Shown here: positions 38,238 to 50,250 of the stretch, piece by piece
Layout: the number at the start of each line of letters is the position of its first letter
Numbering within the stretch: position 1 is the first letter of the stretch
Source: Chrysomallon squamiferum
Lineage: Eukaryota > Mollusca > Gastropoda > Neomphalida > Peltospiridae
Reading direction: 5' to 3'
NCBI GenBank assembly: GCA_012295275.1
Contig: CM022677.1
Span: forward strand, 9,677,304-9,737,303
DNA length: 60,000 nt
Translations under genes and position numbers: made by a program
Notes under the pieces: generated by a model
Told to the model about the DNA's origin: nothing
Database searches by the model: none
What the model saw: the letters and a program-made list of their open reading frames with translations, nothing else

Positions 38238-38430
38238 TCTTTATTATTATAATTATCATCTACAAACCTTCTCACTATTATTATAATTATCATCTACATC
38301 TCTGCTCATTATTATTATAATTATCATCTACAACATATTCACTCTTATTATAATTATCATCTACAAACCTACTTACTATTATTATAATTATCATCAACTA
38401 CCTCTCATGTTTATTTTAATTATCTACAAC
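38238..38430. repeat. short tandem repeat array, about 34-bp period, five to six copies
   Basis: The unit TATTATTATAATTATCATCT plus ACAAACCT-like tails; it sits at the right edge of duplication copy A. Confidence 0.8.
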
Positions 38431-39944
38431 ATGTTCATACATTTCATAAATAACTGGTTTTTGTAAACAACTTTGGCATTTTTCAGATTATATACTTTTG
38501 ATTACACAAAAAAAAAAAAAAAAAAGGAATAAAAAAAAGAATAAAATAAAAATAAAAAATAAAAATAAAAATAATTTTATAATGTCTAAGTATTTGTCAT
38601 TTTTCTGCAAGGCATATAAACACATCAGGTTTTAACCTTAACACTACAAATATTTTAAGAACTAAATCTTACATTAATCAGCAATGTAGTAACTGCAGTA
38701 TTGAAAACACTGTGATACATCATGCTACTCAGTGATAAATAATAATGACAATTCTTACATACAATCTCAAAGAAAAGCAAATTCTTCAGTGTCAGCTGCA
38801 CACTGGCTATAACTGAAATTCATTCACAGGTAAATCCACTGAGGATTTGTAATGCTACATAATAGACAATTATTTTTAAAAAAAAAAAAAAAAACCTATA
38901 TTCTGTCTCTTAAAATAAAATAGATGAAAATAACATTTCCTGAAACTTTGATTCAGGAGTGTGTATGTATTTGTGTAAGTCTGTATGCATATGTATCTTT
39001 GAGTGTTTATGTGTTTGTGTATGTCTGTATGTATGTTTATCTCTGTTTCAGTGTTTATGTTTATGTGTAAGTGTGTATGTATGTGTATCTATGTATGTTT
39101 GAGTGTGTATTTATTTGTGTAAGGCTGTATGTATGTTTATGTTTGAGTATTTATGTATTTGTGTAAATGTGTATGTATGTGTATCTGTGGGTTTGTCTTA
39201 CAGGTTTTGAGTGTTGATGTATTTGTGTAAGTCTGTGACTCTCTGTGTGTCTATATTATGTTTGTATGTGTATCTGGGTGTTTATGTATTTGTGTAAGTC
39301 TATATATGTGTATCTCTGTGTTTGAGTGTGTATGTACTTGTGTAAGTCTGTTCGTATGTATCTCTGTATTTGAATGTGTATGTTTTTGAATTATGCATGC
39401 ATAAGTATGTATGTAAAGTGTTAATGTATACAGGTAAGAGTGTGAATGTATTTATGTATCTGTGTTTTTGTATTTTGTGTGTATAATGTGTATGTTGTAT
39501 GTGTGAATTTGTTTATTTGGTAAAATTATCTAGTGATCATGATATGTTTATTTATTTATCATGAATTGTATTTTCTTAATAATTAGTTAAAAATTTAAAA
39601 CAAACTCACATAAAAATAGATCAAATAAAAATACACTATATAGACACACACCATTCAAAAACACATAATCTCACCATAAACATACACAGACACATACACC
39701 AAACACAATACTCACACACAGACATACACACCAGACAAACACCATACAAAGACATACATTATACACTCACACACATTTGCACTCACAACTATACAAACAA
39801 AATACCTCCATATTCACACACATGCATATAATATGTACCATAAAAACTCACACTTACACATCATAAAAACATAATTATGTAGAAACAAAATGACACAGTG
39901 CTATAAAGAGATAAGAGGTATATAAAAATATCACTTGTTTGTAG
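38291..39944. other. no gene seen; degenerate (TG)n/(CA)n region
   Basis: 38961-39520 is a long degenerate TGTGTATG-rich tract, and 39640-39860 is a degenerate ACACAC-rich tract, so the two are roughly complementary in composition. I recognise no exon. Confidence 0.6.
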
Positions 39945-41358
39945 GTAAAAAGAAAACAGAGGCAGAGCACATGCCAGTGATAGAAGCAGAAAACAGCAGT
40001 AACACAGTCAGTGAAAACACAGTTCAGTCAGAAACTAGCTTAAATAAGAAGACAGCAGCAGCAAAAAGTGGTGATGAAACAACTACAGCAACAACAGCAG
40101 AGGTGAAGAAAACAGAATCTGTCAAGAACATTTCTGAAAATAAAAGACAAGACAAAGGTAAACCTATAACAAAAATAATAATCATAATAATAATAATAAT
40201 AGTAACAATAATAAAAAAATATATAAATAAAGAAAGAAATAAAGAAAGAAAAAAACAGAGAAGTAAAAATAAAGAAATAATTGAACAACTTAATTACTCT
40301 CCTCCAAAATAGTTATTACTACTACTAATACTTTACTAATAATAGTTTTGTAATACTAGATTAGTAATAAAACTATAATATAGCTAGTACTGCTTTAGTA
40401 TTACTAGTTCAGTAATAAAATATAATATTACTGTAATTCTAGTTCTATAATACTCACTACTGTTACTACTGTTGTAATTCTAGTTCTATAATATTGCTAC
40501 TAATGTTACTACTGTTGTAATACTAGTTCTATAATATTGCTACTAATATTACTGCTGCTTATACTTGTCTTGTAAAACTACTAATGCTAATACCACAGTA
40601 TACGACTCTTAATAAAACTGCCAATATAAAAGTTTAGTAATACTACACTACTTCTACCAATAGTTTAGTAATACAGCTAGTAGTTGTTCATTTATTATTA
40701 ACAGATAACTGTAAGAAATCACAGACACGGTTGTCAGAGACAACTGTGTGGCTAGAAAAAAAGATTTCTACAGAAAACAACAAACAAGTAAACAAAATAC
40801 AAGGTAAGTTTATCAGTGATAAGTATATTTTTATTTATTTTTTCATTCTTTTCTGTTGTTTTTTTTAACTTGAAACTTGAACAAAATGAAACAAAATTAA
40901 TGACAAGTTACATGGTACAGAGCAGTGTGACACAAGTAGTTTGTATAAAGACATATCTTAATACTTTAATATAATATATTTTGTGGTAAACAGAAAGTAC
41001 ATATTTACTTCTTAATTTTAGAAACTAAACATACAAATGCATATTCAGCTCTACATTTTATTTGTATATGTGTTAATTGTTAATGTTTTATAATATTTAA
41101 AATTTGTTATTTTCACATTACATCAATTATTGTTAATTTCAGAGTGTTATTAAATTTTATTTTGAGCTGTTATTAATTTCAGACTGTTATTAATTTTAGT
41201 TTAGTTTTTTTAATTTTGAACTATGTGTTTGTTGTTAATTAATTTCAGACTTTATGTCTATCACTGTGGGTTTATATGACAAAGCTATTTACATATTTAC
41301 ACTGGGGAGATGGAGGATACTGGTGCAGTGTGGGAGATACAGGGAAAATGTAAACTAG
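39945..41358 (+). CDS. candidate three-exon gene fragment, function unknown
   Basis: Three segments have AG/GT borders and the same phase (1): 39945-40157 (TTTGTAG / AAAG-GTAAAC), 40705-40803 (AACAG / CAAG-GTAAGT) and 41249-41358 (TTTCAG to TAG). The products are low-complexity Lys/Glu/Thr/Ser-rich (for example TEAEHMPVIEAENSSNTV), then DNCKKSQTRLSETTVWLEKK, then a last exon ending GRYRENVN. An AATAAA at 41472 could serve as poly(A) signal. No start exon was found and no family is recognised. Low complexity makes a chance match possible. Confidence 0.35.
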
Positions 41359-42739
41359 GTTTGCTGTAACTTGTCTATGTATAGATTTTTTAGACTTACT
41401 GTTTTTGTAAAAACAATAATATTGTCATTATGATGTTATGTTTTAATTTCATCATGCACAGAAAAGGTGAAAATAAAAAAATAATTAAGGTGACAGCTAT
41501 TTTCATATAAAATGTATTTTGGTACTTTATTAAATTAGAATTTAAACTGTTTTCACTAAAACAGTAATATCTATTTCAAGATGTTGCATTTTGATTTTGT
41601 CATTTCAAATTCCATCTATTGAAAGAAAACAAAATGTCATTCACTTTTGTTCCGCCCCAGTATTATAATCTTATGATCTTTTATCAAAATACTTAATTAC
41701 AGTCTCAAATACAAAAATAACTGCATCATTACTATTTAGATAATAAATCAAAAATAAAAATAAAATAAAAATTACTGTTACTGTCCTTTGGCAGAAGTAT
41801 GTTAATAAGTTCTTTGTGTATAAAATGAAATCATAAACTAGTATTTGATATAATATAATTCATTTCGATAGTCATAGACAGCTAGATAGATTGATTATAT
41901 ATATCTTTTTATTTCTATTTCTGTCAGTCTATATGTTTGTCGATTTATACAATTCTCTCTCTATTACTATATCTATCTGGTTTTATTCTGACTATCTCTA
42001 TCCAACAGTCATTCTATCTATGTAATCTATCTGTCTATCTATCTTTTGTCTCTGAATATAGCTGTCTAAATGCATTTGTCTATCTCTCTTCTATTTACAA
42101 TATATCTTGTTTAATTATCTCTGTGTGTGTGTGTGTGTGTGTAAACATATGTACCTACATAGGTATCTCCACATCTACTACAGAAAGTACTAATGGTAAC
42201 ATCTATCTCTCTGTATACATCTATCTGTCCATTACGTGTATACTAACTCCACACATTCACAGATGTGCCCAGTTTCTCAAAAGCATATGAATTATTTCTT
42301 TCCCACTCTCTAACAGACATATATATAGTCACACTATAAGTTAGTGTCGATATATATATCTATTTTTCTGTATTTCTGTCCATTATACACAAGCATAGAC
42401 ATATTTAATCATATTTCTCTGACACACAAACACATGTACCTGCACTTTCTTATGCATATAACATGTAATAAATATATATCTCTCTGTCTAAATATCTATT
42501 GGTCTATGTACCTACTGATCTACTGAATGAGATGCTGACCTATCTACCTATTTACTTATGGTTTATCTATCAACCATATTAAATCTTCCTATCTGACTGT
42601 CCATCTACAAAAACTTAGATATATGTCTATCCCCTCTGTCAAAAATGTATAATAAAGCTTTCTCACACATACATATACTAACTACTCCTTTCACATTAAA
42701 TTCACAGCCACTCCTCAAAAACACACAAGCACATTCTCC

Positions 42740-42782
<43 letters not shown>

Positions 42783-45700
42783 CCCCATATATACTCATTA
42801 TATACAAAACAGAAGATATATACTCAAATTACACTATAAACCAACACTTAGTTCTACATTACCATAAATACATGTACCAACCTATCATTTTTTTTTTTTT
42901 TATCTATCTATTCACATTCTGATCCACCAATAACCATCTATCAACCATTTACTCAACTCCCTGCCTACCTGTGAACCTATGCCTACATAACTAAGTTACA
43001 ACCTGTCTTTCTGTCTGTCCATCACCAAACACACTCTGTCTATAAAACTTTATTTATTTTCTCTCTCACTGTCTGCTTCCCTGTGCCTGTCCAAATTAGT
43101 TATTATCTCTTGTATATCAGTTTATCTACTGCCTTCTATCATCTGCTTCTCCTCATTATTTGAATTTTACCACTTTTCTAACTATGATGTGATTACTATT
43201 TATCAACCTTCTGACTCTATTTTTCGTGCAGTCTATATATTCTATGTAGCAATGCATCATTTATCTTTGCAGCTATCTGTTTGCCTGTCTATCTCTCTGT
43301 CTATCACAGAAACTTAAAACTGTCTTTCTATTATTCTCTATGTGAAGGTAGCTGCTGTAAATATCATTTACAGTTCATAGCTATCATTTCTTCTGTAGTA
43401 ATTCATAATTTCTAATTTGGAATCCCATACTGAATTTGTCAGAGTCTACTGGACATTTTTTATTTATTTATGATTAAAGTTAAAAAAAAGCATGTATACC
43501 ACTTAATTATCTATATACAATGAGCTTCTCTTTAAAGTAAATTTATTGAAATCACCTCTCATATTTTATTATCTGGTATATCATTACCTTCACCCTATTT
43601 TCTCTAATACATTTATTTTAAAAGGTCACTTACCTGCAAACCCGTACATATTTCTTCCTATCTACCGGTTGTCTTGTTTACAGTAAAAGTAGATATAACC
43701 TTTAAACCTCTTCTTTTCAACATCAATCTGCAGTGTAGATAATAAAACATCTCCTTAATTTCTGGTTTTCTCACGTCTTTTTTAATTGAAATATTTAAAA
43801 AAAAACATTATCCTCACTTCTTATGACGGTGCTTTTTATAAAGTTAAAATTGTAAGCTTTCCAAAAACTTTAAAAAAAATTAAAAAGTAAGACCAATATA
43901 GAATTTTTTTTTTTTTTTTTTTTTTGAATAGTAAATGTCACATTAATTATGGGTGTGAAGAATGTATATTTTACTTAATTTACTTTTTCGCTGTTGATTA
44001 TAAAATGTGGGTTTATTTGATAACCTTTTCATGCCTTTCTGTTGAAAATGAATCTTCTTCAGGCTTCTTTTAGCACCATACATTTTTTTAAATAAGTTTT
44101 CATTTTTTATTGTTGATAAAAAAAAAAGAAGCATAGATTGTTCAGTGTTAATTTTCATATCGCATATTTAAGAAAATAATAATAATAATAATAATAATAA
44201 AAATTCTTATTTAGTGTAATTCCTGTTATTTAAGAAAATTAAAACTGATAATGATATAAACATTACAATTTCAGAGGTCGCTATTTCCATCCCTGAGAGT
44301 TCTGTATCGCTTTTTTAGTTTGATGTCATAAAGATTATTAATAAGTGAATATTTCTTATCAGCGAATTCATAATGATCTTTTATTGTTCAACAGTACACG
44401 CAGACTGAAATGTTTTTCTAGAAGACGCGAAGTGACGTGCGAGTCGGAAACGAGTCTCGATTACGACATTAATTTCACGTCATCCAAAATAAAAAAGACA
44501 TTTCGAAGGCGAAGACAAAAAAATATTTTCTTTTCATAATCTTTAATACTGTTAAATCTCGTTAAAATATTAATTTCTTATTTCTTGATATCATTAGGCA
44601 TATGTAATTATCACTGTAAGATTGTCGTTTAAATAACAGAAAACTTAAACTACATTAACTTCTCGGCAATCCGCCTTTTCCTCTATCTCTAAAATAGTTA
44701 ATAAAAAAAATCTCTCCAGCTACCATTAAGGCCGTTTATAAATACATTAGCTTACATTATCTTATTCTGACAACATTTTTTACAGATAACATGAGACTGC
44801 AGAAAGGCAATTATTTTTTATTTACTTGCAGCTAAGCAAAAAATATGACGCGATATTTTTCGTCTTTTGCAATAATAATGCTGTGTATATATTAAAAATA
44901 ATAAAATACATAGTGTTCGAGCGAAGTGATGTTATATTTTATTATACTATAATAATAAACATTATAATCATCAAAGAAAGCGATGTTATTTTTCTAAATA
45001 TCAAGAAATACAGATTCATGTGCCTTTAATTACACTGGAAATATTTAATTATAAACAACATTAACGAGATATTTTAATAAGATGAATAATTTTCTGCTGA
45101 TAACTTAAGACATTAAAATAAGCTCTCCAACTCCATGTCCAATACATTGAAAAATATTTATATTTCTTCTAGTGTCCTTTTATAGATTAACCGTTATGTA
45201 ATTCTAACTCTATTAACTACACTATAAATTATATCTTCCTGCTAGGTAATGCCTAGAAGATAAAATGACAAATATATTAACGTGGTATTTTATTGTAGTT
45301 CTCTACAAATTACATTACATTTACTGCTAGTAGCTGTTTTTATGAATGCATTGAGATTCAGATGTAATAATGAATATTTTGTTAAGAATACTATTAGTGA
45401 TGATTTTTCCATGGCATAATGGAAAAAATACTTTTGCAGTTTACATGATAGTTTAGATATTTAGAATTTCATCCTTTTTTACTGTTACACAGATCTCATA
45501 CTACACTTTTACAATGAAAAGTGAAGCAGTAATATTAACCGAATATTTTGAAAAATCCTGTCGTTTCCAGACTAATGTTCTTTGTCTTATTAACATAACT
45601 AGCTTACAGAAGTGGCTCCTAGAATAAAAGTGAAAAGATGCTTGATTACGTTGAAATAAATAAATTGTATTGATAATTATAGTTTATGCGGATAACTTTT

Positions 45701-48164
45701 ATTTTATTAGCAACAACATAGAAAAAGAAATGAATTTAATCAGGAAGAACATGCCACAATTTAATGAAGATACTGGGCTTCTCCTAAAATATTCGTATCG
45801 CCAATTATGAATATATTGTGTGATGTAGATAATAAAATATAATATTAATTTCAACATAAATAGTGCAGTCGGAATTAAAATTGCTTCTTATAAGAAATTA
45901 TAGTGTAAGTAGCAGTATTCTTAAATAAAAATGTTATTTTTGCAGTCCTAACGTATTCCTATAAAAAGTGTTTGTGTTATAAAATAAACAGGATATCTCA
46001 AGTGGAAAGTACGATCATCAAAAAAAAATAAAAAAAAAAAAATAAAAAATAAAGGACACGGTTTTGTCATTTATTCTCAAGTTATCAGAATAGTTGATAG
46101 TTGAGTCTGTTAGCCCCTATTAACATCAGCACAGTGCATGCGACGAAGAATACGGTCTATATTTCTTAAAGTTCCGGTCTTCACCACGAGTTAATATCAT
46201 TTTATGAATAGTGATTCCTTTAATAATCATTTTAATGTATGATGTAGTACAGGTACCGGACCAATTCTTCGGCATCCTGAAATCCAGAAAGACCAGATAA
46301 CCCGAAATTTTAGCCTGACGCTATTTTCATAGTTGGCGCGTGCAGGTGTTGTCGTCACCAGTCAGAACTACTCTTTCAAGCCGCGAGGCGTTCGTTCACT
46401 CGCCACATTGTTTACATGTCGAGTCGTCATAGTTGTCTATCGTCACTTTTCTTTATATTTTTTATTTTAAAATATTTATAAGTAATATCGGTGATAACAA
46501 AGTAAATTCTGTCTCTGAATTTCGTGTTATCTGTGTGAAAATCTAAAATGTTCTTCACATTAAATACTGATAATTATTTTCGAGGAGTTATTTTTTTTAT
46601 TTTATTTATTTATTATTAATTTTTTAATTTTTTATATGATTTTAAAAAAAAAAAATTCACTTACTTATTTATTGATTGATTTATTATTATTATTTATTTT
46701 ATTTATTGATTTATTTGATTTTATTTTTTTGAAGAAGAAGATTACAAAGGTGGGTTGTCACAAAACGCACACGGATTCTGATGATACATTATTCGTTTAT
46801 ACTGAGATGGATCATCAAAACTGACTTACATAAATCTGGTTAATCCTTAATTTAAAGCTGAATTTAATGTATTTTTTAAATAAGTAAGTAAGTAAATTAG
46901 TAAGTAAGTAAATAAAATAAGTAAATAAATAAATAAACATATAAAGGAACAAAAACTACATTTTTAAATTAATTTTTTAGTGTTGATAATTAAAAACAAT
47001 ACTTGTATATCACCTTTTCAGTGTCTATTCAAAATTTTAAAAATTAATATTTCCATTCTTTCTGAAATTTAAAGTGATATAAAATTATTTTTCCAATGAT
47101 CTGCATATCTGTAATGTGTTATTAATAAATGGAAATTATCGATGAAATCCTATTTTTCTATATACTGTAGGTAATTAAATTTAACATAACCAACGTTATA
47201 TACTTCATTATTTTTCTATTATTCACGCAGTGTTTATTATTGGAAAACAAACGTATATATATTAAAATATCACCTATTTTTCATATATATATATATTGAT
47301 CAAGTTAAGTATAGAAACGTTCGTGAGATTGTGATAAAGTAAATTGATGTATTCTTATTAAAAAAAAATTAAAATTATAGTCGATGGTTAATTTAGTCGT
47401 ATAGACGGTGGTGATGGTGTTAGAGTGATTTTTATAGCAAAAGGTGAAAATCATTTGCAGGTTGATGAGGCCCTGTATAGAATATAGATGACTGAATACA
47501 GGGATTTCTTCCATATCACTTTTTTAATATAAACTATTTTAGAGTGACAGGATTAAAGGCGTGTCCACGAGAGATTAACGTGAGTTTTCTGTTACTCACA
47601 CCACATATTATAATGATAATTACATATGTCATGTTAATATTAACAAACAAAGAGACGAACTGCGAGAGAAATGTTCTTTTCCGTTAACAATATTAGAGAT
47701 TATAACGAGGAAAGGTGATATTACAGAAAAATGTGAGATCCCGCAGGATGATTATGATATTTTATTATCTAATTATAGTTTAATTATACAGATAATATAC
47801 GACGATGACAGTAAAATAACAATAATTAAGACTACAGACTACACAAGCCTCTCAAATCACATTTAGTGATAACCAAACATTTTTGGCTACCATTACAACA
47901 TCTGATGAATCTTGGCTCCTTTCCCTGTAAAACCAAACAGCTCTGGACAAATGTCTTACAAAAAACAGAACCATGTTGCAAACAGGGCAGCTAGAATAAA
48001 CTCAATCCCACTCTGTAATATCCGTAAAAAACACACAATGGAATACATTCATACATACATACATACACACACACACACATATACACATACACACATACAC
48101 ACACACACATATACATACACATACGAACAAGCAACCTCATTATTCAAGATGAATGTAAAACTTT
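41359..48164. other. long stretch without a supported gene
   Basis: Contains pyrimidine-rich CTATCTAT sequence (41.9-43.3 kb), (CA)n at 42743-42781, a poly(T) at 43903, (AAT)n and poly(A/T) tracts. Two locally CpG-richer segments stand out, at 44395-44539 (a basic open frame) and 46130-46450 (possible promoter). (CA)/(CATA) repeats lie at 48050-48124. Confidence 0.55.
44395..44539 (+). CDS. weak candidate terminal exon, basic peptide
   Basis: The acceptor TTATTGTTCAACAG is followed by an open frame beginning TRRLKCFSRRREVTCESETS and ending with an RRRRQK stretch at a stop. The segment has more CpGs than its surroundings. No partner exon in matching phase was found; a small unrelated exon or chance are equally possible. 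Confidence 0.15.
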
Positions 48165-48769
48165 CCTTTGCTTTTCTTTTCACTGACTGGATAAGACTAA
48201 TGACCCCAAATTGACAAGCAACAGGAACAAATTCAGATTACCCGAAGTATACATGCGTCCAATTTTGAGATAACCACCAATAGCAAACAGAGCGGTCATT
48301 GAATTTCATCATGAAAAATAAAATTTTGGAATAATCATTTTTGAAGAAATCATCCACTGTAGACACACTGTCTGTTTGCTGTGAAAAAAACAACGAAATG
48401 TTGGTCTAAGAATACTGAGATGAAAAAGGACGTAATCCCTTTCATTGAAGGTTACCAACGATAGAAGAAACAAGAAAACAAGAAAAAAAAAAAATGAGGA
48501 TTGGAGATAAACACTGATAGTAGCAGACTACTGATCCAGATTATCTGACTGATGTTTTCAAACAACTTAACAGTGATATATGTATAAGCATAAACGTTTA
48601 AAAATCAATGAGAAAATTGTTTGGGGAAAATATTTAATTCTTCATTATTATTATTATTACTATTATTATTATTATTATTATTACTTTATAAAATTAATAT
48701 TATTTATTCTGTTTTTATTTATTTATTTATTATCATCTATATTTTGCTGACCTGTCAGTAAGTCAAGTT

Positions 48770-48838
48770 GATTGGTCAGTTTGAATATTATCATTAGAAA
48801 CAAGGCAATTAGCAACTAGACATTTAGCAACAGAGCAG
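48770..48838 (+). promoter_or_regulatory. candidate promoter block, copy B
   Basis: GATTGGTCAGT is followed by AGAAAC at 48796 and AGCAAC at 48811 and 48826, with the same 15-bp spacing as in copy A. The block lies 25-90 bp before the ATG at 48861. Confidence 0.4.
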
Positions 48839-48860
48839 TCAAATAAAAAAAAGAGAAAAA

Positions 48861-49375
48861 ATGAAGTGGTTATCTTGGTGTTGTCCGTGTCTGAAGCGCC
48901 GAAGACATAAAAAGAAATTTTAAAAAATCCTTGAGGCTAAACAAGAGGTGCTAAGAGGTTTGTATTAACTGTAATTACGAATTTAAAGAGATGGTAATTG
49001 ATAAGTATCAGTAGTAGTCAAGTATGTCACGTGACTAATTAAAAATATCATGTCCAAATGTGTCTTAAACTTAGACTATGTAACTGAACAAATAAATAAT
49101 AAAACAATAATCTAAAACCAAAAATAACTGGAAACAATATCATGTTGATATGAAACTTTATCTAATTGTTTATAATTTGCAGTGGCCATTTGAATATTGC
49201 CGAATGTATGGACCATCCCAAGTTTAATCCGTTTAAAGAATTTGATTTGTTTTGGCAAAGCAACGAAGATTTGCGAGCTGAGCTATACGCACTACGAAAG
49301 CCACCAAAACGCTACTATGAGCTTCTCAGAAAGAACAGAGAGTTGTGCAGTATTCTCACAGATTTATTGTATTAG
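48861..49375 (+). pseudogene. broken two-exon gene of unknown family, copy B
   Basis: Exon 1 (48861-48957) keeps ATG and encodes MKWLSWCCPCLKRRRHKKKF, but then hits TAA where copy A reads CAA in the aligned sequence; its donor (AGAG/GTTTGT, phase 1) is intact. Exon 2 starts at 49183, and a 121-bp internal deletion relative to copy A shifts its frame. The rest is intact: HLNIAECMDHPKFNPFKEF to ELLRKNRELCSIL, ending LLY. The CCPC cluster next to basic residues could be palmitoylated, which is speculation. Confidence 0.65.
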
Positions 49376-50250
49376 AAAAAGAAAAACAAAAAAACACCTT
49401 TGATCAGTCTGTCCTTAAGTTGTTGTACAATAGAATACAGAATTTACTCTCTGTAAAATTATTAACTGTTTTATAATTTTTTGATTCTCTCTGTTAGCTA
49501 TGATTTTATATCTAAACTCACTGTTCTCGAAAGTATTGATTTCATTGTACCTGAACACCAAAACATTCTCTATAAATTCTGTATTATTTATTTATTTATT
49601 TATTTATTTTCTTTATTTTTTTCTCCATTTTTTATATTATTTTTTAAATTGATTTATAATCTTTTTTTAAATTTGTTTAGTTAAACATCACAAACATTCT
49701 GTACCACTTTTCAGTTTAAATGAATAAAATGCCATTACTAAATATATTCATTCATTATTTGTATGTACATGTATATACACATACATACATACATGTAAAC
49801 ACATGCCTGCATACATACCCACATGCATAAAAAAATACACACATACACACACAAATACATAAACATACATTGGCTCATGGTATATTTGTGATGCATGTTT
49901 CAAAATTTTAATTTATTTATTTTCATATATATTTTTAATTTATCTATTTATAGTTTTCTTTTTCTTTTTTCCCCTTGTTTTTTTCTTTTTCTTTTTTCTT
50001 ATTTACAATAGACATACATTATTTTACAAAAATAATTTCTATTGTTTAGTATTTAAAATTAAAACAAAAAAAAGTATGGTGTCGTCAAAAAAACCACAAA
50101 AAAAGTTTCTAGTCACTTGTAAAATAAAATTGTTGTTCTACTATTTCCCTGTTTAGATGTGGTTAGAACAGGAAATTACTATTACTGTAATTATCATCTA
50201 CTATTATTATAGTAGGTTGCTCCCTATTATTGTAATTATCTTCTACTGTT

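Larger units (their letters stand above)
36620..38290 (+). repeat. segmental duplication, copy A
   Basis: Colinear, diverged similarity to about 48165-50250. Shared blocks include GATGAGACTAATGA-like sequence, a TCATCCACTG block, TTGATTGGTCAGT-like sequence, two exons, an intron acceptor, and GGTTAGAACAGGAAATTA near the right end. Simple repeats differ between copies. Confidence 0.85.
48165..50250 (+). repeat. segmental duplication, copy B
   Basis: Direct repeat of copy A about 11.5 kb away, in the same orientation. The copies retain the same intron, so they arose by DNA duplication and not by retroposition. Confidence 0.85.

Noticed and set aside
40040-40288. Minus-strand frame rich in Phe, Tyr and Cys
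   Set aside because: Antisense of the low-complexity Lys/Thr-rich candidate exon and an AT repeat.
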